Positions 1-11,477 of a stretch of 64,000 nucleotides of DNA are shown here, in pieces. The notes below the pieces were generated by a model. That model was not told the DNA's origin. It saw only the letters and a list, made by a program, of their open reading frames with translations, and searched no databases. Source of the stretch: Ampelocalamus luodianensis (lineage: Eukaryota > Streptophyta > Magnoliopsida > Poales > Poaceae); contig CM070632.1 of assembly GCA_036346255.1 (NCBI GenBank), positions 28,174,657 through 28,238,656 of the forward strand. Direction: 5' to 3'. How positions within the stretch are numbered: position 1 is the first letter of the stretch; the number at the start of each line of letters is the position of its first letter. The position numbers and the translations under genes were made by a program.

Positions 1-130
1 TGCAGATTTCCCCTCCTCTAAAGTCTAATTTCTCTTTTCACTGCTTTCTTTATTACAATAAGTTGGAGTATTACAGAAAAAACCCCTTTTTTGTTTACTC
101 TCCTTCCTTAGAAACATTCGGGGTATTACA
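1..130 (-). repeat. Partial 3' LTR of family A element
   Basis: Nearly identical to the right end of the LTR at 4354-6599. On the minus strand it starts TGTAATACCCC, directly after the polypurine tract. The rest lies outside the window. Confidence 0.88.
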
Positions 131-145
131 TTCTACCCCCCTTAA
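131..145 (-). other. Polypurine tract of family A element
   Basis: On the minus strand this reads TTAAGGGGGGTAGAA and abuts the LTR start TGTAATACCCC. Element D has almost the same tract before its 3' LTR (39631-39643). It is the expected primer for plus-strand DNA synthesis. Confidence 0.8.
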
Positions 146-219
146 TAGGATTCGACCTCGAATCTACTCACCGATCTACCCGAAAGAAAATAGCGTCTGG
201 AAATTAAAAACGATTAACA

Positions 220-880
220 CGTACCAGACATGAACAAATCCGGGTATTGCTTGCACATGCGAGACTCTAACTTCCAAGTGACCTCTCTCTCGGTCTGATG
301 AGACCACAACACAAAGATGTAGAACAACGTCTGTCCTAACACTCGTCCCCACATTTCCAGGTACACTCATCGGAAGAGAATCGAAGGTAAGATCCTACTC
401 GATGGTCCACGACGTTAACGAATATTCAAACTCTAGTTCTCACAGTACTCACTCAAAGACCAAACATGCCAAATGTTGTGTACACCGCGTATAGACCGAG
501 ACGGTCCTTGCGATCGCCAACCAATTCCGTAGCTAACAAAAACAACCCAATGTACCTTGGCTAACCTTCCGATTGAGACTGAACCACACAACATGCACAT
601 AGAACACGAAACTCTTGTTCCACCTCTCAACTGAACTCTTCACTGAAACAAGGATCACCTCCTTTAACCAGAAACACACAACAGAGCTCTCTTTAAGCAA
701 ACTCTTTTACAGACAAAACCCATTTGAAAATGAAAGATTCACATCGCAACTATGCGTTACCAGCTCGGTACTAAAGAGTCAAACCCAGAAATCAGAATTT
801 CATCACGAAAAACCTTTCCACCTTCCAAGTGGCAGTTTGCGAATAAACATCACGAAATCCAAAGAAGAAATCACTTGAAT
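220..880 (-). pseudogene. Integrase and chromodomain remnant of family A pol
   Basis: Minus-strand translation gives broken matches to the C-terminal half of element D pol. Near 440-480 it contains GVHNIWHV, matching GVHNVFHV of D. Near 230-290, in another frame, it contains TWKLESRM followed by YPDLF, matching TWELESRM and YPELF of the D chromodomain end. Near 815-870 it reads SLDFVMFIRKLP, resembling MDFVVALPRSP around the first catalytic aspartate of D integrase. Spacing between these blocks is shorter than in D and the frame changes, so the gene is deleted and frameshifted. The first two matches are convincing, the third weaker. Confidence 0.6.
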
Positions 881-3800
881 GCCCAAATAAAAAAAATCAT
901 TTCTTCCGTCTGAACTGGAAAGAATCACACATGTCAACATAAATGCCGAGCTCAACTTGCGAAAGACATCCGTCAAAACACATAGCTCAAACAAGAATCA
1001 AGAAAACGTGTCTCTACTTGAGGAAGCATCAATTTCTCAGTTTCTCTTTTAGGAATAAAACTTCTCTCAAACTTTGGAATTCCAATTCATCACATAACAC
1101 CCTAACTCATCTCTCTTAACTTGGCATTCTCAACGCTATGCTCAAGTTGAAATACATCATCCGCACCTCTGTATAGAGGCTCTATCGACTCCACCGAAAC
1201 TTTCTCTCAACAACTCCTCTACCGACAGAATTAATTTGACAAATGACTTCCAATGCATCTCAAAATAGATCTCACATGCAATCACATCACCTCAATGTTT
1301 TAAGAATAAACAACTCGAAATTCCCAGCACACACATTCATATACTTCCTCAAAAGGGTTCTATCAATGGTCATCCCATTGTTCAGAATCCACCCTTATTC
1401 TACTTCCTCTACACATAATCATTGGGAGACTCATGGTCCTAGCAAAAATAATGCGAAGCCCAAAATTAAACTCCAAGACTCCTACCATGAACTTCTCATA
1501 TAGAAGATAGGAGAAGCCTCAAATGAAATCCCTAAATTCTCACAATCCAAACATACTCGCGCATTGACATCAACACGAAAATATTTCTTCGACCCAATTA
1601 TCTTTATCAAGATCCTAACTCTTATAGAGTTATTTACTAAGTCTAAGTCATTCCTAGCACTAATCTAACAATCTCGACTATCTCATTAGTCGCTTTAATG
1701 ATCAGATTACTTCGTTAATACTACTCTCATTACAACACTATCATAATTCATCTACACAACCGTGCAAGGTACCCAATCGCGACACTCTAATACATCGAGT
1801 AAGATTCCCCATCCTTTCGAAAATTCTATTATTCCACCCAAATTGAACAAAGGATCATGGATCACAAATCTCCATAGGTTCTAATAGTTGCAACAATGTA
1901 ATCAGTTTAGCCTCAAAGATAAACATTCTGTATAAATAAAATTCTCTCCAAGAATTACACACGAAATTAGTTCATCCTTCAATGCTCCTCGATTAACTTA
2001 CAATCCAAGGTCTCATAACCACATTGAATAAACACCTCGAAAAACCACTGTGAAACGAATCGGTGGATCCTTCCTCAAAAGAAAAAGCAAATGAAGACAT
2101 TTACTCCTCGAAGTAAACACAAGACCAACGGAAATAGTCACTTAGGCAAAGAACTCAGAAAATATAGAGGACGTCAACAGCTGAGGGCTCAAGTCCTGCT
2201 ATAAGCGAATACCAAACCACAAATGAGAAGAACGTATTGCCCTTTGAAAATTGGTAAACTCTTATGAAACAAGTGCGTAAGGTTTAAGCATACTCAAATA
2301 AACTGCAAGTTGCGAAACGCGACTTAAATCTCAAATACTTTTACTTCACTCTTTCCTTTAACCAGGAAAGTTATTTTCTGTGATTACTACATCACTTTGC
2401 CAGCTTAAACAAGATAAGCTCTTAAGACCAAATCATAGGAACCACTTAAGAACCAATAAAATCTTTCAACCCGTCTCTTTGCTCGAAACAGACTCAATTA
2501 CCACATAACTCATGAGGTCCAAAGATAACAAACGCAAAACTCAAAACACTTTCACTAAAACAGTATCATGCAACTGATCAATTTCTTTTTTTTTCTTATA
2601 ATGCGTTCAACATTATCATCACAACCACAGTCTGACAATCACACTAATCAACGAAATAATATGCTATTAGTAAGAATCATCATAATCTCTTATCACTTCA
2701 TGAACTTTTAAAAAGAAACACAATGAACTACTTCATCATGTCTCCAAAATCTAAATAAGATTGCATATACTTGATCTAGGGAAAGCCTAGTGCAAAAACC
2801 TCATAATTGAAACAAACTTTTTCAACAAGATGATAATAGAACATGACAATCTCACCAATGTACACCAACAGAAATCTCTTATTAGCTTTCATCCATTTAA
2901 CTCTTACTGACACTCGACGCCAAGATAGTACACACTAAATGCTCTCTAACCACACATAGCACAATCATGATCCTACCTGCATGCGCAACCTCAACAACAG
3001 TTAAGAGGATATAATCAACATTCTAACTTATGTTCAGCAATTAGAATGAAAGGTCCTTAACTTTAATAATATAGGATACATAAGACAAGGTTTCACAAGG
3101 CGATACATCATCGTTCATCTAGTCATTTAAATATGTTTCAATAATTTTTAGCATGACAAGAATCAAGTAAAGCTATCATTCAAATAAGATCACCAAGATC
3201 CAAACAGAAGACAGATTCAAAATTAATATTTATCAAGACAACATTCGAACACATCCTTAACTTAACCATCACTAGCGGTTAGAATAACCGAAAGAGGACC
3301 TACATTCCAATCCATCTAACAAATTTAACAGATTACTCGATCGTAAGGATCAAATCGGTTCATCAACATTTCCACACTTCTTAATAACAATAGGTCCTTG
3401 AACAGTATGAACAAACTCTTATCTAAAATTCATCATGTACCAAAGACATCATGGATATTAGTTAAGAATAAACTGCTTGCACAAAGCCAATAACCCAAAT
3501 CTGATAACTTATCTCATAACGGTTAATTCATTTAATTAACACCTCTTACTTATGCATGACAAGACATCACTTAAATATTTTAACACAATCTTTCAGAAAA
3601 AGAGGTATTAAATTTCATAATTGAAAGAATTCAAAAGAAATACATAAAACCAAAGCTTTCACATGATAAAGAATTTGCAATAAAAAACTTTTAGTATCTA
3701 GAATACCAAGCGAATAAATGATTTGCATTCTCTAATAAGAAGGGCAGAACTCCCAAGAAAAGATAAATTTCACCGATAACTAACGTTCCCAAGAAACAAC

Positions 3801-4280
3801 ATTAGATCAGCAGTTAGGAGAACAAGTAGTCGATATAATGAATCAAGAAAGATCAATGGAAACTCATCAGAAGAAATGTAAAACACTAACTCCAGAAAAC
3901 TTTATCAACCGCAACTAACACCAGAACTGGCCACATTCAGAATCAAGGAAGAGAATAATATTTTCTAAAGAAACTCACCCTCAACACTCAACTATGGTAT
4001 TCGAGGTAGATACTACTCTATTCTGCTACCACGAACGGTGGTGTAATCTGACAAACCTAGGGCCACCACCACGACCTCAACCTCTCAACGTCATCCATAG
4101 CCAATAATCAATATGAATATAGAATATCATCTCATAGCAATCACACAAATAAATTCATAGGTATAGAGGATCATATCATATCATAGATTAACAACAAGAA
4201 AGATAGTACAGAAGCAATTCAACAATTGCTCAACAAATGAAACATAACAATAGAAATGCGGAAACAATGGATTTCCCAAC
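881..4280. other. Interior of family A element, no recognisable gene
   Basis: AT-rich, stop-filled sequence with no motif I can defend on either strand. The right part (about 2709-4352) is closely similar to 9768-11477 in the second family A copy, so it is shared element sequence. Near 4105 the minus strand reads RGRGGGP-like codons resembling the start of D gag. The rest is probably decayed gag-pol or non-autonomous filler. Confidence 0.6.
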
Positions 4281-4305
4281 CCCACCTACTGTGCATAGTG
4301 TGTCA
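4281..4305 (-). promoter_or_regulatory. Conserved post-PBS leader block
   Basis: A 25-bp block (minus strand begins TGACACACTATGCACAG and ends GTAGGTGGG) lying about 35 bp inside the PBS. It recurs without change at 11402-11426 and 33874-33898 although the surrounding leader is diverged. Position fits a packaging or dimerisation signal, which is inference. Confidence 0.6.
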
Positions 4306-4339
4306 TTTTAATAACTTAATTACCACGGACCTAAAGCCC

Positions 4340-4351
4340 GCTCTGATACCA
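4340..4351 (-). other. Primer-binding site, tRNA-iMet type
   Basis: The minus strand reads TGGTATCAGAGC just inside the 5' LTR. This is the usual PBS of plant Ty3/gypsy and copia elements, complementary to the 3' end of initiator tRNA-Met. Confidence 0.9.
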
Positions 4352-4742
4352 ACTGTAACACTCTGGCTATTCGGGAGCCAAAATGATACCTAAAGACCTA
4401 ACATATAACCATACAGCGGATTAACATATAACCATACAATGGATTAATTTCAACAATAATTCATCAACTAAGCTAAATAGATCATCAACAATTGGAACAT
4501 AAACAGGAATGTAATAATGGATCCGCTACGCTATCCTATCAACGAATATTCAATGAACATAAACAGTTATTTAAACAAACTCAACGTTAAGTAAGGTATC
4601 ATCCAAGTCTAAGTTTATTTATTACAATCCAACAATTAACGAATGAAAGGCAGTAACAATTCTTTTATTGAGACTAGTGTAAAGTGAACTGAGTGGGCAG
4701 TGCATCTCTATTCCATCCCAAGAGATTCATCACCAACGTTCA

Positions 4743-4790
4743 CCTAAAAATAAATAAACAAAGCAAGAGTGAGTCCAAGACTCAGCAAGT
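4743..4790 (-). promoter_or_regulatory. CTTGCTGAGT hairpin with 3' splice-like TTTTAG
   Basis: The minus strand reads CTTGCTGAGTC, a short loop, GACTCACTCTTGC, then a pyrimidine-rich run ending TTTTAG and GTG. The same arrangement is seen at 11781-11830, 41989-42031, 41430-41470 and 52893-52940. Resemblance to a 3' splice site is clear; use as one is not shown. Confidence 0.45.
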
Positions 4791-4919
4791 ACATTGAATA
4801 AATGAACAGATAAACAATATGAACAAGACAACCTCTTCACAATTTCTGAACATACCACGAATGAATATTTAAGAATGCATGATATGAATGAAATTAATCA
4901 AAGGATGGACTGCACACGT

Positions 4920-5180
4920 GCTTATACCGGTATAGCTAGTGACACACCCGTCGGTGTTCACTTAAACCCGCATCTTAACAAAAATACGGAGATCCAAATC
5001 CCGTATGAAGAACGTTTCATACAGGTGTCCAAATATGCCCATCCTGGAGTTAATGGGTCTTACATGCCCATCCAGGAATTGATGGGTCTTTCTAATCCAC
5101 TCCTGTGGACGGGACATGACAACGTTCAAATATGCCCACATTGGAATGGTGGGTCTTATATTCCACTCCCGTGGATGAAA
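4920..5180 (-). repeat. Tandem short hairpin array in family A LTR
   Basis: A run of small inverted repeats: TATACCGGTATA (4923-4934); GTATGAA with TTCATAC (5003-5022); CCCATC with GATGGG (5067-5086); TCCAC with GTGGA (5096-5109); CCCAC with GTGGG (5135-5153); TCCAC with GTGGA (5162-5175). Several units are framed by GCCCA and GGGTCTT. The array occupies the same place in the LTR as the hairpin arrays of D and D' but its sequence differs. Confidence 0.55.
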
Positions 5181-6400
5181 CATGCATAATGGATGCATGG
5201 AATGAAGTATGAACAATGGAAGACATCATCTCTAAACATGGAATCGACACATATGAAAGAACATAGACATTTCACCTTCTCATGTATCATAGGATACCAC
5301 AACATGAACATTTAAGCATTCATCAATCACAATCATTAATATTAGCAAGGTACTTGCCTTCCGCGTTTCGACGCGTCAGTAGGCAACGACGGTGCTCCTA
5401 AACCCGAAGCTTCGCCGCCTAAACAATTAAGTAATTGAAATAAGAACACATTGCACACGACACTTCTAAACAACGTTCTACAACACTTCTCCGGTGACTC
5501 AAGATTCAACTAAAAACTCTAATCTGAAAACTAACAACTCATGCTCAAACTGAAACTGGACAGGAACACGGTAAAAAATCATATCTATTGATCTGGAACT
5601 CGGAATGGGGTGAGACCAGTTTCTATGGATTCTTAACTGACATATCTACAATATTCTAGTTGACAAGATAACCCAATTCGGCCAATTTAATTTACTAATA
5701 GTTAGATGAAATAACAGGACAGAAACTGCCTAAACAATTAAGACAGCAGTACTAAATAGATCATAACTTTTAATCAACAACTCCGAATTGAGCGTTCTTT
5801 AACAATCTAAACAGGTTATGAAATTATCTACAATAACCTAGTTGAGTGAAAACCCTGAATCGTCCATTATCATAAATATAATTTAGGAGACAACTTGAAA
5901 GGTAGATCTTGTCAGAATTCTGGACAGCGGAAACTAAAACGATCATAACTTTTGATTCGTACGTTGGAAACAGGTGTTCTTGGTGGACACTGAAAGCTAA
6001 GAACATTTTCTAAATAACTCTAGGAGATCAACACTTCTTATTCGGCTTCTAAGAACCCGAAATTGCCCACGCAACATATTGGACAGATTCGAATCTACCG
6101 CAGACAGACTTTGATCCAATCAAATTTAATCGGTTTCACTTCTACGACTAATCAAACAACAACAACCGCAATCGTTAACCTTGGAGACACGCGTGCTCGC
6201 TGAATTCCCCCGCTAGATGCTCATCTCCTCTTCTTCTCCTCTCTCCCTCCACCTTTCTCCTCAGCCGACAGCAATGGGAGAGCACCACCAAGATTGAGCA
6301 ACAGAGTGCAAGGAGGAGGGCGTGTACTGTAGTAGCACTGTAGCGGCGGCGGAACAATGTAGCAATGCGTGCTACAGTGGTGGCTAGGGTTTCTCCCTCC

Positions 6401-6408
6401 TTTTATTA
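6401..6408 (-). promoter_or_regulatory. TATA-like element of family A LTR
   Basis: TAATAAAA on the minus strand, about 190 bp inside the LTR and just downstream (in element sense) of a GGCC-rich stretch. It is the only TATA-like site in a suitable place, but it is weak. Confidence 0.35.
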
Positions 6409-6599
6409 GTGGCCGGCCCCTCATGGGCCTCCTAGGCCAAAGCTCGAAGCCCAGGTTGCCAAAGAATTGCAGATTTTCCCTCCTCTAAAGTCTAATTTCT
6501 CTTTTTCACTGCTTTCTTCATTATAATAAGTTGGAGTATTATAGAAAAACCCCTTTTTTTTGTTTACTCTCCTTCCTTAGAAACTTTCGGGGTATTACA

Positions 6600-6973
6600 A
6601 TCCTGTTCTGTAGATTTTTGTTCATTCCTACAAAATGTAGTTTGTTGGTCCTAAGGACCAATGTATAACAATTTTTTGAATGGAAAATCACTTTGTCTTT
6701 TATATTGGTTCTTTATTACCATATAGCCTCATCTTTTGCATTAAGATTACAATTTTCAAAACACCCCTTGTAGTTTGGTGCCGATTTGTCTTTCTAGATT
6801 TTTCATCTTTTTATGGTGCCTTCTTATGCATTGCATGACAGAAATATTTGGAGGATGCAGGACGATAGAGAGATTGTTGATACCAAGGATGCCAGCTATG
6901 TTATATGCAGAACAATACTACTCTCACAACAACCTATCATAAAAAGGGTACTTTAGCCCTTTAGGAGGTATCA
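6600..6973. other. Unassigned spacer between two elements
   Basis: About 370 bp that belongs to neither neighbour. It contains a near-perfect 17-bp palindrome at 6645-6661 (TTGGTCCT, A, AGGACCAA). Nothing is recognisable as coding; a short open stretch near 6840-6950 has no family signature I know. It may be host sequence or the edge of another element. Confidence 0.4.
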
Positions 6974-7631
6974 AGTAACAGCCCAAAAAATTTTGTAAGA
7001 AATCTGAGAGATAAAAATATGGGATTTAAAAAAAAAACTTTTTGTGTGTTATTTGTTGCTGTATTATCTACATGCTTTTTGGGAATTATTTTTTGTGCAT
7101 ATGTTCTCCAGAACGAGTCGTGAGGAGTCAAAACCCTAATGCCGAAACTTAAGCCCAAAATTTGATATGTGAATATCTAAGGATTAATTAGGAAATCACC
7201 AACCAGAAATTCGAATTTCAACAAACCCCAAAAATGGGGTCTACCACCTTCTTTCTCTTTTTCTTTTCTTTTCCCTCCTGTTCCTCTGGTCGAACCAGCC
7301 CGTGTAGCCCACTCGACCGAACCAGCCCATCCAACCACCTTCTCCCTCCTCCCTGTTTCTTCCACGTGCCGCTTGCACCATGCCTAACCACTAGCGCAAT
7401 ACCTCGTTGATGTTCTCTACATCACCACACCGTCACAGCGCTGCGATGGGCTGGCAACCAACCCCCATCACGAGTGTCACGCCTGGGTCACCTCCGCTCT
7501 ACTGCCCCCATGTGTGCCGCTATTGCTCCACCAACCTGCGTCATGTCTTGGGCGCTGCTCCCACCCAGCATTGACATCTGGTCGTCTTGTCGCCAACACC
7601 GACGACGTGCTCCCTGCCTGCTCCTCTTGCC

Positions 7632-7638
7632 TATAAAA
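7632..7638 (+). promoter_or_regulatory. TATA box of group B LTR
   Basis: TATAAAA in the GC-rich part of the LTR at 6974-9668, followed by a pyrimidine-rich leader. The matching site in the related LTR at 57077 is TATAAGTA at 57809. Confidence 0.5.
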
Positions 7639-9554
7639 GTCCACCTAGAGGCCCTTTGCCCCCTTCCTCTTTGCCATTTCCTTGCGCTCCCTCTCTTTCG
7701 CTAAGCATAACCAAACGAGAGTGAGCCCCCATTTTGGCAGCCGCACCGCCATCACCATTCTCACTACCTCGGTGAACTTCTCTCCCCGCCACGCGCGTCA
7801 CCTCATGTTCTGGAGCACGAGGATCATTTCCCCCATGTAATTTCTCCATTTGTCTGTAGGATCTCGCCGGCCTCGTCGTCTCCTTCGTTTCCGGCCGAAA
7901 CCGCCCCATCCACCTCCGCAACCTCTCCGGTGAGCTTTGCTTTGCTATGATTCTCTCCTCTCCAAGCAGCTCATCACCACCCCTGTGCACCCCTAACCAC
8001 TCACTACCCCTCTCTCTGCACAGGTCATCGCCACCACAAGGAACTCCCCATGCCATCTCGGGACCACGTCGTCGGCCATCCTCCAACCATCTCCGATGCC
8101 CTCTCTAATCCGGTAGGTTATCCATACCCCCTAGATGCTTGTGCGCACGTTCGTTGGCCAAGGGTGCCGCCAGGATGTAGAAGGCGTTGTAGCCCCAAGC
8201 GTCACTGCCGCTAGAACCTATCGCACCACTGCTAGTGGCCACCATAGCCCTTGTTGCTGGTACCATTGGGATCGCCCGCCTCGTAGGGTCCCATTTTGGG
8301 CATTTCGAGCAGCCCACGTGGTCCAGCTCACTAGCGTCTAGCACGACAATTAGCACCCTGGAGCTCCTCTACCCCGGTCAAAAATGGACAGGCACTGTAG
8401 ATGGTCATTAAGACCAATTCTAGGTCATTAGGACAAAGTAGTGATTAAAGGTTGAGTTAATGAGACTCCGTTAGACTGGCACGTGGGCTTGATGAATAGT
8501 TAATGGAAGTTAAATGAAATCAGTTTCGTCATGACTGACTGACGTGTGGGTCCCATTACTATAGCGCATAGTGTACACCAACCCGTAGACCAGCACAGTG
8601 TTACAGGGACCATGGTCCATGCACTCTTCACATGGACCGGGCCTATGACAGCCGGGCCCCACCTGTTAGTGAGAGAATTCTCTCCCCTTTCTCATTCCAG
8701 GAATTAAGTTAGGGTTTGGACTTTAGAGGTCTGTTCTCACTCATTTTAACTCTGAATCGAGTGATTTTGGTTTATAAATTTATCTAAATTCAAACCCTAC
8801 CCAACCAAACCGAAAGCACTCATTTTGGAGTTCGTATGAATTTTTGAATGCAATTTGAATCTTTTTGTGCTTATTTGGACTTTATTTGTTTTCACATATA
8901 TAAACGCCGAAGCTCCCGAAGAACATCAAGTCGAGCAAGACCAAGATCCGTGGGCAATGATTAATGGTATACACACTAGCTACTAAGTCCGTACCTAAGT
9001 GTCATGCTTTGCCTTGCTTAGGTACATTAGTATGCGGGCAATGATTTGCCTCGACATCATTATACATTTGAAAATGGTATTGGGTAGTCGAGATTGGTAT
9101 GTTGGACTAGCAATGTATTTCTAAACAAAAGTAAAAATCCAAAAACATATTTAGACTCAGGTGACTGGAAAGTGTGGCTACTGCTGGGGGCACGACAGAG
9201 TAGGTATGTGGATGTACCGCCCGAGTTAATAAAGGACCGAGTTCTTGTAATGGCCTTCTCATGTAAAAACAGTACAACCATAAGTCTATAATGGGTAGGA
9301 CTTGACTAACTAATTTGTTCGCCTCCTCGCAATTTCACCATTGGTGGGTGTGTGGCGTGGGTAGAGGGTAATGAAGCCACAGGGAAACTACACAGCGCTA
9401 GTGGGAGACCTCCCAGGGGCGACACCCAAGGAGGTGATACCTAGCGGTGTGGGCTTGCACTGAGGCGGGGAATTGTAAAGGCCTTACGATAATCAACTTA
9501 GTCGCACACCTATAGAAGTGTGTCAAGGATATTATAACATGATTAGCTCTTATG

Positions 9555-9618
9555 GGTAAAGTGTACGAACTCTGCAGAGTGAGAAAAATATCTGGATAGC
9601 CGTGCCCATGGTTATGGG
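9555..9618 (+). other. Group B LTR module, diverged copy
   Basis: Contains GTGTACGAACTCTGCAGAGTG followed by GGATAGCCGTGCCCATGG. The central palindrome, CTATTCGAATAG elsewhere, is mutated here. Confidence 0.5.
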
Positions 9619-9668
9619 CGGTGCCAGGAAATTACTTGAATTAGCTTTCATTTTTATAAAACAATTTT

Positions 9669-9766
9669 TATAACACCATGGCTATTCGAAAGCCAAAATG
9701 CTACCTAGAGAACTAACATATATCCATATAGCGGAATAACTTCAACAAAACTCATCAATTAAGCTT
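9669..9766 (-). repeat. Residual end of 3' LTR
   Basis: Matches the PBS-side end of the family A LTR (compare 11478-11575), starting TATAACACCATGG where intact copies have TGTAACACCCTGG. It ends abruptly at the internal deletion join. Confidence 0.75.
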
Positions 9767-11401
9767 TTTGAAAGAAACACAATAAATTACTTCATCATGT
9801 CTCCATTATCTAAATAAGATTGCATCTACTTGATCTAGGGAAAACCTAGTGCACAAGCCACATTGCTGAAACAAAACTCTGTTAACAAGATCTTACTAGA
9901 ACATGACCATCACATAAAAGTACACCAATATAAGTCTATTAATAGATTTCATCCATTTATCTTTTACTGACACTCAACGCCAAAATAGTACACACTAAAA
10001 GTTCTATAGCCACAAATGGGTACAATCATGATCCTACCTCTGTTTGCAAACTCGATCAATAGTGAAGAGGATATATTGAACATTCTATCTTATGTTCAAA
10101 AATTAGAATGAAAGGTCTTTAACTTCAATAATATAGGATACATAAGACAAGGTTTCACAAGGCGATACATCATCGTTCATCTAATCATTTAAACATGTTT
10201 CAATAATTTTTAGCATGGCAATAATTAGGTAAAGCTAACATTCGAATAAGATCATCAAGATCCAAAATAGAAGACAGGTTCAAGATTAATATTTATCAAA
10301 GCAACTTTCGAACACCTCCTTATCTTAACCCTCACTAGCGATTAGAATAACCGAAAGAGGGCCTAGATTCCAATTCATCTAATAAATTTAGTAGATTACT
10401 CAATCATAAAGATCAAATCGGTTCAACAACATTTGCACCCTTCTTAACAACAATAGGTTCTTGAACAGATACAGACAAACTCTTATCTAAATTTTTCATC
10501 ATGAACCAAATACGACGACATTTCACAGTAATCAATTTCACTTAATCTGATGACTCTTACCACAACGATACTAGTTAAGAATAAACTACTTGCACAAAGC
10601 TAATAACCCAATCTGATGACTCTGACCACAACGATGAGTTCATTTAATTAACACCCCTTACTTCAACATGACACGACATCACTTAAGGATTTTAACACAT
10701 TCTTTCAGAAAAGATGTATCATACTTCAACACTCAAAATAATCCAAAAGAAAAACGTAAAGACAAAGTTTTCACATGTTAAAGAATTTGCAACAGAAAAC
10801 CTTTAGTATCCAGAATACCAAGCGATTAAAGGAATCATAATTTCCAATAAGAAAGGCAGAACTCCCATGAAAAGATCAATCTTGCTGATAACCGACGTTC
10901 ACACCAAAAACAACAATAGATCAGCAATCGGAGAACAAGTAGTCGACTTATGGAACCAAGAAAGACCAATGAAGGTTCATCATGAGAACTATAAGCCATT
11001 ACTCAAGAAATCTTCATCAACCGCAACTAATACCAGAACTAGCCAAATTCAAGATCAAGGAAGAGAATAACTTTTCTAAAGAAACTCGCCCTCAACACCC
11101 AACTACAGAACGGGGAAAGTACTTCTCTAATCCCCTATCCCGAACAGTGGTGTAGTCCGACGAAACCCAGGACAACATCCATGATTTCAACTTCTCAACG
11201 TCCGTTACCAATACGCATGACCATTATAATCAATTATGAATATATAGGATCAACTCATAACAATCATAGAACAAATTCATAGATATGAAATATCACATCA
11301 CATCATAAATTAACAACAAGAAAGATAGTACAGAAGCAATTCAACAATTGCTTAACAAGTGGAACATAACAAAGGAAATACGGAAGCAATAAATTTCCCA
11401 A

Positions 11402-11426
11402 CCCACCTACTGTGCATAGTGTGTCA
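11402..11426 (-). promoter_or_regulatory. Conserved post-PBS leader block
   Basis: Identical to the blocks at 4281-4305 and 33874-33898 over 25 bp, at a similar distance from the PBS. Confidence 0.6.
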
Positions 11427-11463
11427 CATTAATATTTTTCTATTAACCACAGACCAAAAGCCC

Positions 11464-11475
11464 GCTCTGATACCA
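11464..11475 (-). other. Primer-binding site, tRNA-iMet type
   Basis: TGGTATCAGAGC on the minus strand, 2 bp inside the LTR at 11478. Confidence 0.88.
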
Positions 11476-11477
11476 AC

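Larger units (their letters stand above)
1..6599 (-). mobile_element. Family A Ty3/gypsy element, decayed, left LTR cut by window edge
   Basis: A minus-strand LTR retrotransposon. The sequence at 1-130 recurs at about 6469-6599 and both end GGGGTATTACA, so 1-130 is the tip of the 3' LTR and 4354-6599 is the 5' LTR. Between them, in element order, are a PBS (4340-4351), a leader shared with element D, a long AT-rich interior, weak pol remnants and a polypurine tract next to the left LTR. The interior (about 4.2 kb) is shorter than a typical Ty3/gypsy interior and full of stops, so the copy is dead. Lineage is inferred from element D, which shares the polypurine tract, leader and pol C-terminus. 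The outer TSD cannot be tested because the left LTR leaves the window. Confidence 0.85.
4354..6599 (-). repeat. 5' LTR of family A element
   Basis: 2246 bp, TGTAATACCCC to CCAGAGTGTTACA on the minus strand, bounded by the PBS on the inner side. It aligns end to end with the LTR at 11478-13716 and with both halves of the solo LTR at 30969/42395. It carries a TATA-like site near 6401, a possible splice donor near 6174-6184, a hairpin-rich block at about 4920-5180 and the CTTGCTGAGT hairpin with a pyrimidine-rich TTTTAG at 4743-4790. Confidence 0.88.
6974..9668 (+). repeat. Group B LTR, plus orientation, 3' truncated
   Basis: Starts GTAACAGCCC after a degenerate first base, like the other group B LTRs (TGTAACATCCC, TGTCACAGCCC). 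It has the same layout: AT-rich start, GC-rich centre with a TATA box (7632-7638), exon-like pyrimidine-rich stretches containing GGTGAGC, then an AT-rich tail with a diverged copy of the group B module (9555-9618). Parts of 7620-7940 match 57810-58110. It stops where the family A copy begins at 9669, about 700 bp short of a full LTR judged from LTR H. Open frames on both strands in the GC-rich part are not genes. Confidence 0.65.

Noticed and set aside
6840..6960. Possible exon of a host gene in the spacer.
   Set aside because: Short, no family signature, no splice pattern or continuation nearby.
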